50,522 nt of DNA from Chloroflexota bacterium (GCA_028875655.1 JAPPCX010000086.1:1-50522), one strand, 5' to 3'. Counted from the first letter of the stretch, positions 1 through 7,691 are shown. The notes: generated by a model from the letters alone, not told the origin. Numbers and translations are program-made.

Positions 1-336
1 GCTTCCCTTCCCACAGCACCACTGCAAGTTTCCAACAGTTTTTAGGATAGGCTCTAAGTCCTGATACAAATCCCTCCATGCCGGGTTGCCCTGTTCTATT
101 AGCGCGAGCTTCCAGGCCCGGTTCCAGCGTTTGAGCACTTTCTCGCGAGTGATGGCGCTTTCCATGTTATCGTGGATTTCGTACCAGACCAGGGAATGCG
201 TTTGGTATCGCTTGCTGAACCCGTCGATTACATCGTGCTTGTGTTGCCAGATGCGTTGGGTAAGGTTGGAAGTCACGCCGATGTACAGGGTGCCGTTGCG
301 CTGGCTGGCCAGGATGTAAACACAGGGTTGCTTCAT
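1..336 (-). CDS. GIY-YIG family endonuclease, cut by window edge
   Basis: Reading the minus strand from the ATG at 336 gives a protein opening MKQPCVYILASQRNGTLYIG, which carries the family's V-Y-I-L and Y-I-G signature, followed by a VTSNL segment. Further on are YQTHSLVWYE, an ITREK motif, a KRWNRAWK stretch and NPAWRDLY, all typical of the small single-domain GIY-YIG (UPF0213/YhbQ-like) nucleases of about 90-110 residues. No stop occurs before position 1, so the C-terminus lies outside the window. An in-frame ATG at 348 would add four residues. Such proteins are predicted to nick or cut DNA, but the physiological role of the stand-alone forms is poorly known. The family call rests on motif order and is strong. 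Confidence 0.9.
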   Translation of the reverse strand, partial: MKQPCVYILASQRNGTLYIGVTSNLTQRIWQHKHDVIDGFSKRYQTHSLVWYEIHDNMESAITREKVLKRWNRAWKLALIEQGNPAWRDLYQDLEPILKTVGNLQWCCGKGS

Positions 337-396
337 GTTGAAAATCATACCACCGTTCCTGCCTCACCACGTCATACCCGCACCCGCCCCACCCCC

Positions 397-423
397 GTCA
401 TTCCCGCGAAAGCGGGAATCCAG
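397..423. repeat. REP-like palindrome GTCATTCCCGCGAAAGCGGG type
   Basis: This 27-bp unit has the inverted arms ATTCCCGC and GCGGGAAT around AAA. An identical 27-bp copy lies at 16004-16030, a diverged copy at 49825-49850, and a half copy at 16403-16411. All sit between genes. Such units are common dispersed palindromes, and this one lies between the GIY-YIG gene and the phage remnant. Confidence 0.85.
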
Positions 424-474
424 ACAGCTATGCTAGAATCGTGATTATAGAAAGATCGTAAAGGAGCATACCAA

Positions 475-648
475 ATGGCGACGGTTGACAATACGGTAGC
501 GCAAACCATAGGCGCGTTGGTGGAAGGGCAACGGCAGATGGAGGCCCGCCTGGACCGGCTGGAGGGCAAGGTTGACAAGTTGTTGTGGGTGAACCTGGGT
601 CTGTTCGGAGCCGTCATCGCGGCCACGATAGTGGCGGCCATCCGCTGA
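475..648 (+). CDS. Small XhlA-like coiled-coil membrane protein
   Basis: This 57-residue protein starts at ATG 475 with AAAGGAG about nine bases upstream. Residues 1-35 form an amphipathic coiled-coil helix (EGQRQMEARLDRLEGKVDKL). Residues 37-56 are a single membrane segment (LWVNLGLFGAVIAATIVAAI) ending in an arginine. This architecture matches the phage haemolysin XhlA family, small membrane proteins of lysis or secretion cassettes. The gene lies directly before a zinc-ribbon gene, a terminase and a portal gene, which supports a phage origin. No holin or lysin partner is visible. Small single-span proteins are hard to assign, so the family name is tentative while the gene itself is well supported. 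Confidence 0.65.
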   Translation: MATVDNTVAQTIGALVEGQRQMEARLDRLEGKVDKLLWVNLGLFGAVIAATIVAAIR

Positions 649-661
649 TTGAGGGGGCGAA

Positions 662-709
662 GTGGAGCGGTTCCTGGACAAGCTGGAGCCGCTGCTGCCA
701 GAGGGGTGA
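662..709 (+). pseudogene. Tail fragment of a PaREP1/HEPN-like gene
   Basis: Sixteen codons here read VERFLDKLEPLLPEG then stop. They match the final codons of the intact gene at 7332-7691, which ends VERFLDKLEPLVATE; the first eleven residues are identical. There is no start codon or body of the gene upstream, where the XhlA-like gene ends at 648. The likely reading is a remnant left after deletion or insertion. Confidence 0.6.
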
Positions 710-858
710 CGCCGGCCCGTTGACGCGCCCCGGCCACCGGGCGTAACTTGTACATACGTTCGCCAATCAGCGCGAGTTCGTGCAATCGATTGGCGGATGA
801 ATTTTTTTGTCATCGCGCCGCGCCCGTCGCAATCGGGCCGGCCGCGACGGAGGACCAG

Positions 859-1047
859 GTGTACGAGTTGAATTGCAGACGTTGTGGATCGGAGGCGCTG
901 CTGGAGCTGGCCCGGCTGGCCGGGGCGGACCATACCGTGTACCGCTGCCGGGACTGCGGGTTCCTGTTCAGCCCGCCCGACGGCTCAGCGCGCGGGCCGG
1001 AAATCGAGCAGTCGCCGCTGCGCCGCCGCCCGGCGCTCCGAGGCTAG
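859..1047 (+). CDS. Small zinc-ribbon protein
   Basis: This 62-residue protein has two CxxC pairs, NCRRCGSE near residue 5 and YRCRDCGF near residue 30, giving a classic zinc ribbon. The start is taken as GTG 859 because a GGAGG lies just upstream. The frame stays open further upstream, but that stretch has no convincing ribosome binding site. The C-terminal third is arginine-rich and unstructured. It ends just before the terminase gene and is probably in the same phage-derived unit. Similar mini zinc ribbons occur beside terminase genes, but their function is unknown to me. Confidence 0.6.
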   Translation: MYELNCRRCGSEALLELARLAGADHTVYRCRDCGFLFSPPDGSARGPEIEQSPLRRRPALRG

Positions 1048-1088
1048 GGCTGGGGCAACCGGCGACGGACGGTGAGCAACTTGGGCCG

Positions 1089-2570
1089 GTGCAGTTTGCC
1101 GCCGAGGTGCTGGGCGTGACGCTGTGGGACAAGCAGTGCGAGGTTCTGGAGGCCGTGCGGCGGGAGCGCCGCGTGGCGGTCAAGTCCGGCAACGGGCTGG
1201 GCAAGGGATTCACGGCGGCGGTGGCCGTGCTGTGGTACCTGCACTGCCACGACCCGGGCATCGTGCTCAGCACCGCGCCCACGTTCCGGCAGGTGCGCCA
1301 CGTGCTGTGGCGACAGATTCACCGGCTGCATCGCGGCGCGGTCCAGCCGCTGGGCGGCACGCTGCTGGACACGCGGTGGGAGCTGGCCCAGGACCGCTAC
1401 GCCCTGGGGCTGTCGGCCGACGGCGCCGACCAGTTCCAGGGGTTCCACTGCGAGAACGTGCTGGTGGTGGTGGACGAGGCCGAGGGGGTGGCGGAGGAGA
1501 TCTACGAGGCGGTGGACGCGGTGATGACGTCGCGCAACCCCCGGCTGCTGCTCATCGGCAACCCCACGCGCACCGACGGGTCCTTCCACCGGGCGTTCCA
1601 CGAGGAACGGGGCATCTACCGCGCCATCACCATATCCGCGCTGGACTCGCCCAACCTGCGGGAGGGCGGGGTGGAGATACCGGGGCTGGTGACGGCCGAG
1701 TGGGTCGAGGAACGGCGCATCGCCTGGCGCGAGGACAGCGACCTGTACCGCGCGCGCGTGCTGGGCGAGTTCCCCCAACGAGGAGAGGACAACTTGATCG
1801 CAATGGATGACATAGAGGCGGCGGTGTACGAGCTTGGCATGGATGGACAGGATGGACGGGATTTTGGGATGTTTTTGGGAGACGGGGACGTTTCCGGCGG
1901 TGTAGGGGCGAATAATTATTCGCCCCTACGGGATGATCCGTTTGGGGTGTTTTTGCCGGAGAGGGACATGATTGGGGGACCCAATGACGTTGTAGGGGCA
2001 GGTTTCAAACCTGCCCCTACGGGTGGCGCTGGCCGTGTGGTCATCGGGGTGGACGTGGCGCGGTTCGGCAGCGACCGCAGCGTCGTGTTGATGCGCCGGG
2101 GCGACGCCGTGGTGTCAATCCGCACGTTTTCGCGCATCGACACCATGGCCGTGGCGGGGCAGGTGATGGTCGCGGTGCGGGAACACCGGCCCGACCTGGT
2201 GAACGTGGACGTGATCGGCATCGGCGCGGGCCTGGCGGACCGGCTGCGTGAGCAGGGCGTGCCGGCCCGGGACGTCAACGTGGCCGAGCGCCCCCGCCGG
2301 GATCGGACGTGCGCCAACCTGCGCGCCGAGGGCTACCGGACGCTGGCCGGCCGGTTCCGCGACCGGCGCATCCGCATCCCCCGCGACGCCGAGCTGATCG
2401 CGGAGCTGGCGACGCTGCGCTATAGGTACGACAGCCTGGGCCGCCTGCTGATGGAGCCCAAGGACGACATGAAGAAGCGCGGCGGACGCTCGCCCGACAA
2501 GGCCGACGCGCTGATGCTGGCCTTCCTGGACGAATCGTCAGAATCAGGATTCGCGGGATTATGGGATTAG
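1089..2570 (+). CDS. Phage terminase large subunit with repeat insertions
   Basis: The ATPase half shows a P-loop-like SGNGLGKGFTAAVAVLW near residues 32-48, a Walker B strand VLVVVDEAEGV, and a coupling motif LLLIGNPTRTDG. The RNase H-like nuclease half begins VVIGVDVARFGSDRS and continues with VNVDVIGIGAG and PDKADALMLAF, which supply the acidic metal ligands. The enzyme would cut and pump concatemeric DNA into proheads. GTG 1089 is the start I favour because the terminase-like sequence begins there; the frame is open further upstream but overlaps the zinc-ribbon gene. The P-loop ends GKG rather than GKT/GKS. About 65 residues between the two domains come from palindromic repeats, and the last codons and stop come from another repeat. 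With only a portal gene beside it, this is a phage remnant. Confidence 0.85.
   Translation: MQFAAEVLGVTLWDKQCEVLEAVRRERRVAVKSGNGLGKGFTAAVAVLWYLHCHDPGIVLSTAPTFRQVRHVLWRQIHRLHRGAVQPLGGTLLDTRWELAQDRYALGLSADGADQFQGFHCENVLVVVDEAEGVAEEIYEAVDAVMTSRNPRLLLIGNPTRTDGSFHRAFHEERGIYRAITISALDSPNLREGGVEIPGLVTAEWVEERRIAWREDSDLYRARVLGEFPQRGEDNLIAMDDIEAAVYELGMDGQDGRDFGMFLGDGDVSGGVGANNYSPLRDDPFGVFLPERDMIGGPNDVVGAGFKPAPTGGAGRVVIGVDVARFGSDRSVVLMRRGDAVVSIRTFSRIDTMAVAGQVMVAVREHRPDLVNVDVIGIGAGLADRLREQGVPARDVNVAERPRRDRTCANLRAEGYRTLAGRFRDRRIRIPRDAELIAELATLRYRYDSLGRLLMEPKDDMKKRGGRSPDKADALMLAFLDESSESGFAGLWD
1838..2036. repeat. Repeat cluster inside the terminase frame
   Basis: Two palindromes lie here. The one at 1902-1929 has 14-bp arms with no spacer, beginning GTAGGGGCGAATAA. 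The one at 1992-2020 has 14-bp arms around one base, beginning GTAGGGGCAGGTTT. The 5' part (1842-1875) has the GGAT-rich composition of the repeat at 2537-2643. The whole block is read through in frame and separates the ATPase and nuclease domains. Confidence 0.8.
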
Positions 2571-2643
2571 CAGGATTGATTGGCATCTCCGAACAATGCC
2601 CCAATCCTGAAAATCCCTGAATCCGGGAAATCCTGATTCTGAC
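2537..2643. repeat. Inverted repeat with GTCAGAATCAGGATT arms
   Basis: Perfect 15-bp arms (2537-2551 and 2629-2643) flank an interior of degenerate GGATT/AATCC units. The left part supplies the C-terminal residues and TAG stop of the terminase. A second copy with at least 13-bp perfect arms sits inside the restriction enzyme gene at 21203-21293, and a half copy lies at 5713-5756. No transposase is present, so any movement would depend on outside enzymes. Confidence 0.8.
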
Positions 2644-2668
2644 AATACATTCAAGGAGATATGAAACA

Positions 2669-3949
2669 GTGCTACAGATCAGTAAAATGCTGCGACCGTT
2701 TTCGCGCCGTCACAGCGCCCCGACCGCACCCGAGGCCGTGGCGCCGCGGGCCAACCGCGCGGCCGTTGCGTCTTTTGATACGCTCAGGATGAGCGGGGGA
2801 GTTGGCGCCGGCGGCGAGGGCTGGGCGCGTCCGGAGTACGGGCGGTACATGGCGACGTCGCCGTCGGTGTACGCGGCGGTGCGGCTGCGCGCCGAGGCGG
2901 TGACGCGGCCGCCGCTGCGGGTGTACCGCGTGGAGCCGGACCTTCGACAGGATCAAGGCGAGCGGCGGGTTCCGGTGGAGGCGTCGCATCCGGCGGCGCG
3001 GCTGCTGGAGCGGGTCAACCCCTGGTACACCCGCGCCGACCTGTGGCGCGCCACCGAGATCTACCTGTGCCTGTGGGGTTCTGCGTTCTGGGCCATCCAG
3101 CGGGGCGAGGACGGCGAGCCGGAGCTGTGGCCGCTGCGTCCCGACCGCATGGTGGTGATCCCCGACCGCCAGCGCTACGTGCGCGGGTTCGTGTATCGCG
3201 GTTCCGGGTACGGGGGTTCCTCCGGCTCCATGCCAAGCGAGAACGTGGCGTACACGCCCGACGAAATCGTGTGGCTGCGCTATTTCAACCCGCTGGAGGA
3301 GCTGGCCGGCCTCTCGCCGCTGGCGCCGGCGCGGCTGTCGGCGGACATGGGCCACGAGGGGCTGCGCTTCAACCGCCACCTGCTGCGCAACTCGGCCCGC
3401 CCCGACTTCCTGCTGCTGACCAACCACGAGCTCAACGACGCCGAGTTGGAGGACTTCTACCAGCGGTGGGAACAGCGCTACCAGGGTCCGGGCAACGCCC
3501 ACCGTCCTGCCGTGGCCTCCGCCGTGCGCGACGTAAAGACGCTGGGCCTGTCCCACCGCGACATCGACTTCATCCAGGGCCTGCGCTGGAGCCTGGAGGA
3601 GGTCAGCCGCGCGTATGGCGTGCCCAAGCTGCTGCTGGGCGATTTCGAGCGGGCCACCTACGCCAACGTGCAAGCCTCCGAGCGCATGTTCTGGCGCAAC
3701 ACGGTGGTGCCGGAGGTGCGGTTCCTGGAAGACCAGATGAATCGCGCCCTGCTGCCCAGGCTGGGCTACCCGCAGCTGCGGGCGGAGTTCGACCTGTCGG
3801 CCATCGAGGCGCTGCAGGAGGACGAGGCCAGCCGCGTCCAGCGCGAGACGGCGCTATTGGATCGCGGCGTGCTCACCATCAACGAAGTGCGCCGGGAACG
3901 CAACCTGCCGGAAGTGCCGTGGGGAGACGGGGCGGGTAGCTCGTCTTGA
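2669..3949 (+). CDS. HK97-family phage portal protein
   Basis: The 426-residue product has the portal pattern: SPSVYAAVRLRAEAVTRPPL near residue 70, a VNPWYTRADLWRATEIYL helix, the LWPLRPDRMVV segment, DEIVWLRYFNPLEEL, and the C-terminal GVPKLLLGDFERATYANVQA stretch. Portals form the dodecameric ring at the capsid vertex that docks the terminase. The GTG at 2669 lies ten bases after AAGGAG; an ATG at 2661 is out of frame. Residues 35-45 (FDTLRMSGG) derive from a GCTCAGGATGAGCGG repeat at 2777-2796, so this frame also absorbed a repeat. Protease and capsid genes that normally follow are missing. Confidence 0.9.
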   Translation: MLQISKMLRPFSRRHSAPTAPEAVAPRANRAAVASFDTLRMSGGVGAGGEGWARPEYGRYMATSPSVYAAVRLRAEAVTRPPLRVYRVEPDLRQDQGERRVPVEASHPAARLLERVNPWYTRADLWRATEIYLCLWGSAFWAIQRGEDGEPELWPLRPDRMVVIPDRQRYVRGFVYRGSGYGGSSGSMPSENVAYTPDEIVWLRYFNPLEELAGLSPLAPARLSADMGHEGLRFNRHLLRNSARPDFLLLTNHELNDAELEDFYQRWEQRYQGPGNAHRPAVASAVRDVKTLGLSHRDIDFIQGLRWSLEEVSRAYGVPKLLLGDFERATYANVQASERMFWRNTVVPEVRFLEDQMNRALLPRLGYPQLRAEFDLSAIEALQEDEASRVQRETALLDRGVLTINEVRRERNLPEVPWGDGAGSSS

Positions 3950-3957
3950 TCTTGTGG

Positions 3958-4010
3958 TTCGACAGGCTCACCATGAGCGGCACTTCTCCGCTCATCCTGA
4001 GCTTGTCGAA
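3958..4010. repeat. Inverted repeat of GCTCA...TGAGC type
   Basis: Arms 3958-3980 and 3988-4010 (TTCGACAGGCTCACC... and its near reverse complement ending GCTTGTCGAA) form a long imperfect hairpin with a 7-base spacer just after the portal stop. A single arm of the same family is embedded in the portal frame at 2777-2796. There is no T-tract, so it is not an obvious intrinsic terminator. Confidence 0.75.
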
Positions 4011-4099
4011 GGACGCGCCGGCGGGTTGAATATACGGCGTCGGGGATTGATAATGCCGTCGGGTCTCATACTTCCTTAATATCGGAGGCTCGATAACTC

Positions 4100-5704
4100 A
4101 TGGTTGAAGTGCTGGGCGGCATCCTGGGCGGCGTTGGGCTGCTGTTCTTCGGGATGTGGCTGCTTTCCGAGAACCTGAAGGCCGTGGTCGGGCCGCGGCT
4201 GCGGATGCTGGCCAGCAAGCTGGCCGACAACCGCTTTTCCGGCTTCGCCTGGGGCACCCTGGCCGGGGCCATCACACAGAGCTCGCCGGCCGTAACCTTC
4301 ATCACCATCAGCATGCTGCGGTCGGGGCTGATCTCGGCGCGGCAGGCGTACCCCATCGCGTTGGGCGCGCAGATGGGCGTCGGGCTGATCCTGTTCATCG
4401 TCACGGTGGACATCCGGCTGGCGGCGATGTTCGGCATCGGCGTGGGCGGTGTGCTCATCACGCGATTCAGCCGGGGCAACTACCGGGAGGCCGGCGCCAT
4501 GCTGTTCGGGGTGGCGGCGCTGCTGTTCGGGCTGGTGCTGATCAAGGAGTCGGCGGCGCCGCTGTCGGAGCAGCCCTGGTTCCGCGCGGGGCTGGACATC
4601 TCGGCCGGGTCAATCCTGCTGTCCTTCATCGTCGGGGCGCTGCTGACGTTCATCGTGCAGGCGCTGGTGCCGGTGGTGGCCTTCGGCATCGGGCTGGCGG
4701 CGGCGGGCCTGGTGGGGACGGAGCAGGTGCTGATGTATGTGTACGGCTCCTACGTGGGCCTGGCCATCAGCGTGATGGTGGTGTCCTACGGCCTCAGCGG
4801 CACGGCGCGGCAGCTGGGGATGTTCTGGGCGTGCCAGGTGATCTTCTCGGCGGCAATCCTGGTGACGCTGCTTTACGTCGAGGTGTACGGCAACGTGCCG
4901 CTGGTCAAGGCGCTGGTCACCTGGCCGGACATCGGGCTCGGGCCGCAGATGGCCCTGGCGGTGATCATCTTCGGGATGCCGTCGCGCATCGTGGTGCTGT
5001 CCGCGCCGGACTGGACCATGCGCTTGTTCTCGCGCATCTGGCCGGCCAGCATCGCGGAGCAGCAATCGCGGCCCCAGTACATCCACGACCAGGCCATGGA
5101 CGACGTAGAGACGGCGCTTGACCTGACGCACCTGGAGCAGCGGCGGGTGCTGGGCATGTTCTCGGGCTACCTGGAACAGGCGCGGGAAGGGCAGCCGGCC
5201 GGAGCCATCCGTGAGTGGGCGCGGGAGGTCAACGCCCGCATCGACGAGTTCCTGGACGAGCTGGGGCGACAGCGGCCCGGCCAGTCCAGCGAGCGGCGCA
5301 ACCAGGTGCTCAGCCGGCAGAAGCTCATCACCTGGCTGGAGGAGCAATTCTCGACCATTCCCGAGGCGTTGGTCGGGTTGCCGGAGGATGACCTGACCCT
5401 GGACGCCTTCCGCATGAGCGTGGTGGAGGGAACCGACGCGGCGTTCCTGATCTTCCTGGACGCGCTTGAGGAGGACGATCCCGACGGCTGGGCCTTCGTG
5501 GAACAGCTGATGGGCGACCGTCGGGTCATGATGCAGGATGTGCGGGGCCGCTACCTGGCGCTGACGCCTCAGGACGCCGGTGATCAGCAGCGCATTATCG
5601 AGGAGGCCACTAACGCGGTAGAGAACATCTTCTTCCTGCTGGCCCAGCTGACCCGGGATTTCAAGGAGTCAGGGAGCGGCGCGGCGGTAGCGGACGAGGC
5701 GTGA
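4100..5704 (+). CDS. Na/Pi-cotransporter-like membrane protein with PhoU-like tail
   Basis: The 534-residue protein begins with a long hydrophobic region typical of the Na/Pi cotransporter II-related family (PF02690). The first repeat carries the family's QSS signature in AGAITQSSPAVTFITISML near residue 60. The equivalent place in the second repeat reads FIVQALVPVVAF, so the second QSS is lost. The roughly 190 C-terminal residues are charged and helical, resembling the PhoU-like cytoplasmic domain of bacterial members. ATG 4100 has GGAGG upstream. It stands alone between the phage remnant and a tRNA. Phosphate is the usual substrate of the family, but the changed second motif makes the substrate uncertain. 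Confidence 0.8.
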   Translation: MVEVLGGILGGVGLLFFGMWLLSENLKAVVGPRLRMLASKLADNRFSGFAWGTLAGAITQSSPAVTFITISMLRSGLISARQAYPIALGAQMGVGLILFIVTVDIRLAAMFGIGVGGVLITRFSRGNYREAGAMLFGVAALLFGLVLIKESAAPLSEQPWFRAGLDISAGSILLSFIVGALLTFIVQALVPVVAFGIGLAAAGLVGTEQVLMYVYGSYVGLAISVMVVSYGLSGTARQLGMFWACQVIFSAAILVTLLYVEVYGNVPLVKALVTWPDIGLGPQMALAVIIFGMPSRIVVLSAPDWTMRLFSRIWPASIAEQQSRPQYIHDQAMDDVETALDLTHLEQRRVLGMFSGYLEQAREGQPAGAIREWAREVNARIDEFLDELGRQRPGQSSERRNQVLSRQKLITWLEEQFSTIPEALVGLPEDDLTLDAFRMSVVEGTDAAFLIFLDALEEDDPDGWAFVEQLMGDRRVMMQDVRGRYLALTPQDAGDQQRIIEEATNAVENIFFLLAQLTRDFKESGSGAAVADEA

Positions 5705-5712
5705 GCATAGAA

Positions 5713-5756
5713 CGCCAGAATCAAGATTCGCTGGATTTGGGGATTTGCACGATTAG
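5713..5756. repeat. Half copy of the CAGAATCAGGATT repeat
   Basis: GCCAGAATCAAGATT followed by GGATTTGGGGATTTG units resembles the left half of the repeats at 2537 and 21203. The right arm is absent. It lies just downstream of the Na/Pi cotransporter-like gene. Confidence 0.6.
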
Positions 5757-5807
5757 GTCGGCTGTGGCAAACTGCGCACACGGCCTACCTCATGCGGCCT
5801 ACCCTGG

Positions 5808-5882
5808 GCGGGCGTAACTCAGTGGTAGAGTGTTTGCTTCCCAAGCAAAAAGTCGTGGGTTCGAATCCCATCGCCCGCTCCA
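5808..5882 (+). tRNA. tRNA-Gly (anticodon CCC)
   Basis: The acceptor stem GCGGGCG (5808-5814) pairs with CGCCCGC (5872-5878), followed by T and an encoded CCA. The anticodon stem TTTGC/GCAAA encloses the loop TTCCCAA, with CCC at 5840-5842. The T-arm has GGGTTCGAATCCC. All four arms fold normally, so the gene should be functional. Confidence 0.97.
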
Positions 5883-5903
5883 GCTTCCTGACTTAGAGTT
5901 GCC

Positions 5904-7202
5904 ATGTACCTGAGGGGCCGAGTCCATTACGCCTGGTTCATCGTGGGCATCGCCGCGATGATGGGCTTCATCACCTCGTCGGTGCGGTTCGCCGCCGCCG
6001 CCCTGGTGCCGCATCTGAGCGACCCCGCCGCCGGATTCGGCTGGAGCTACGGCGCGATCAGCCTTGCTTTCAGCCTCCAATGGATCATCTTCGGGCTGGC
6101 CAGCCCCTATGTCGGCTGGCTGGGCGACCGTTACGGAGTTCGCTGGTTCCTGCTGGTCGGGTCCGTGCTGTTCATCGCCGGCATGCTGCTGACCGGCATC
6201 ATGAGCAGCCTCTGGCAGTTCTACCTCTACTTCGGCGTCATCCTGGGCATCTCCTCAACCATCTTCACCGTGTTGCCGGTGGCCGGCATCACCCTGTGGT
6301 TCCGGCGACACCTGGGGGCCGCCATGGGGGTCGTCTGGTCGTTCCAGGGGATAGGGGTGGTGGCGTTCCTGTTCCTGATCGGCGCGGCCTTCGGCCAGCT
6401 GGGCATCCAGTGGATTTTCTGGCTTCCGGGCATGGCGGGCGGCGCACTGCTGCTGGTGTTGGTCAAGTTCTTCTACAACAGCCCCGCCGACATCGGCCTG
6501 CGTCCCTTCGGCGATGTTGGTGTCGAACCGATCCAAAGGTCCGCAAGGGACGAGACCGCAAAGGTCAGGGCCAGGGTGTTCATCCAGCAGGCCCGGCGCA
6601 CGGTAACCTTCTGGAACCTCATCGGCATTCACTACTGGGGCTGCATGGGACACCAGATTATCAACGTGCTGGTGGTGGCCATCGCCGTGGACCGGGGCCT
6701 GTCCCTGGGCGCGGCCACCGGCGTGCTGGCCACCCAGCAGGTCGTCGGAGTTGTCGTTCGCGCCGCCGTGCCCGTGTTGGCGGAGCGCCTGGGTTGCCGA
6801 ATCGTCTGGGTGGTGGGTATGGCCCTGCAAGTCTTCCCGCTGCTGCTCATCCTCTTTTCCAACGACCTATGGGCCTATTACCTGTTCGCGGTCCTGTTCG
6901 GCATCGGCCAGAGCACCGAGGTGCCCACGTTCCCCATCGCCAACCGCCAGTATTACGGAAACGTGCCCCAGGGCAGCCTTTACGGATGGCAGAGCCTGGG
7001 CAGCGGCCTGGGCATGGGGCTGGCCCCGGTAGCCGGCGGGCTGCTGTGGGACTTCACGGGAACCTACGTGGCGCCGCTGCTCCTGTCCCTGGGGTTCAGC
7101 ACCCTGGCCTTCATCCAGTCCTGGTTGCTGCCCTCGCCTAGGGTGAGGCAAATACCCGACTGGGAGAGCCACCTGCCGGCCAACCTGCAAGCCGCCGATT
7201 AG
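5904..7202 (+). CDS. MFS transporter, oxalate/formate antiporter-like
   Basis: This 432-residue protein starts at ATG 5904 and has about twelve membrane segments in two halves. The N-terminus HYAWFIVGIAAMMGFI and the loop 2-3 motif GWLGDRYGVRW (motif A of the major facilitator superfamily) are clear. The central cytoplasmic loop spans roughly residues 195-230. The N-terminal pattern resembles monocarboxylate and oxalate/formate porters, and the second MFS protein at 48379 has a similar opening. The tRNA-Gly gene immediately precedes it. The substrate cannot be told from sequence; an organic acid is a reasonable guess. Confidence 0.85.
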   Translation: MYLRGRVHYAWFIVGIAAMMGFITSSVRFAAAALVPHLSDPAAGFGWSYGAISLAFSLQWIIFGLASPYVGWLGDRYGVRWFLLVGSVLFIAGMLLTGIMSSLWQFYLYFGVILGISSTIFTVLPVAGITLWFRRHLGAAMGVVWSFQGIGVVAFLFLIGAAFGQLGIQWIFWLPGMAGGALLLVLVKFFYNSPADIGLRPFGDVGVEPIQRSARDETAKVRARVFIQQARRTVTFWNLIGIHYWGCMGHQIINVLVVAIAVDRGLSLGAATGVLATQQVVGVVVRAAVPVLAERLGCRIVWVVGMALQVFPLLLILFSNDLWAYYLFAVLFGIGQSTEVPTFPIANRQYYGNVPQGSLYGWQSLGSGLGMGLAPVAGGLLWDFTGTYVAPLLLSLGFSTLAFIQSWLLPSPRVRQIPDWESHLPANLQAAD

Positions 7203-7230
7203 CGTCAGACCGGGCTTTTCAATTATTCCC

Positions 7231-7283
7231 GTCGTTCCAGACCCCGTATCGAGTACGGGGCAGGCTTCGATCCGGAATCCAGG
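7231..7283. repeat. Composite palindrome with CCCCGTATCGAGTACGGGG core
   Basis: An outer pair GTCGTTCC / GGAATCC resembles the REP-like unit at 397. The inner 19-bp palindrome at 7242-7260 recurs at 43234-43252 (one base different) and 43256-43274 (two bases different). It lies between the MFS gene and the PaREP1-like gene and marks the left edge of the accessory island. Confidence 0.75.
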
Positions 7284-7331
7284 GACATCTTGCTACGTGG
7301 TAGGATGTGATGAGCGGAGGCGAAACTGCAC

Positions 7332-7691
7332 ATGGTAGCTCACACATATCACACAGCCAGCCGGCAACTGCTGGCGCAAGGTCGGGCGGAACTGGACGCC
7401 GGCGATGTCCGCCAGGCATCGGAAAAAGGGTGGGGAGCAGCGGCGCAGATGGTCAAGGCGTTAGCGGAGCAGCGCGGGTGGCAGCACCGGAGCCATGCCG
7501 CGCTGTATGACGTGATCTCGTACCTGGTCTCGGAAACCCGCGAACACGAGATCCGGCGACTGTTCGGCGTAGCCAACGCCCTGCACATCAACTTTTACGA
7601 GAACTGGAACAATGCCGAGAACGTGAGCAACGACTTGGACGACGTAGAGCGCTTCCTGGACAAGCTGGAACCGCTGGTTGCTACGGAATAG
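7332..7691 (+). CDS. PaREP1/HEPN-like helical protein
   Basis: The 119-residue, all-helical protein has the layout of PaREP1-type HEPN-superfamily proteins. There is an N-terminal helix with HTYHTASRQLLAQGRAELDA, then DVRQASEKGWGAAAQMVKAL, and a C-terminal part with ALHINFYENW. Many HEPN proteins act as RNases or as partners of nucleotidyltransferase antitoxins. I see no clear RxxxxH catalytic motif and no MNT partner next to it. ATG 7332 is the only reasonable start. A fragment of a close paralogue's tail lies at 662-709, so the family has been duplicated or moved within this genome. Function remains unassigned. Confidence 0.65.
   Translation: MVAHTYHTASRQLLAQGRAELDAGDVRQASEKGWGAAAQMVKALAEQRGWQHRSHAALYDVISYLVSETREHEIRRLFGVANALHINFYENWNNAENVSNDLDDVERFLDKLEPLVATE

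Noticed and set aside
1902-2020. Insertion sequence ends inside the terminase gene
   Set aside because: The palindromes do not flank a transposase, and the interior is too short; they are better described as dispersed palindromic repeats.
3958-4010. Intrinsic terminator after the portal gene
   Set aside because: The hairpin is long and repeat-derived and lacks the T-run of a Rho-independent terminator.
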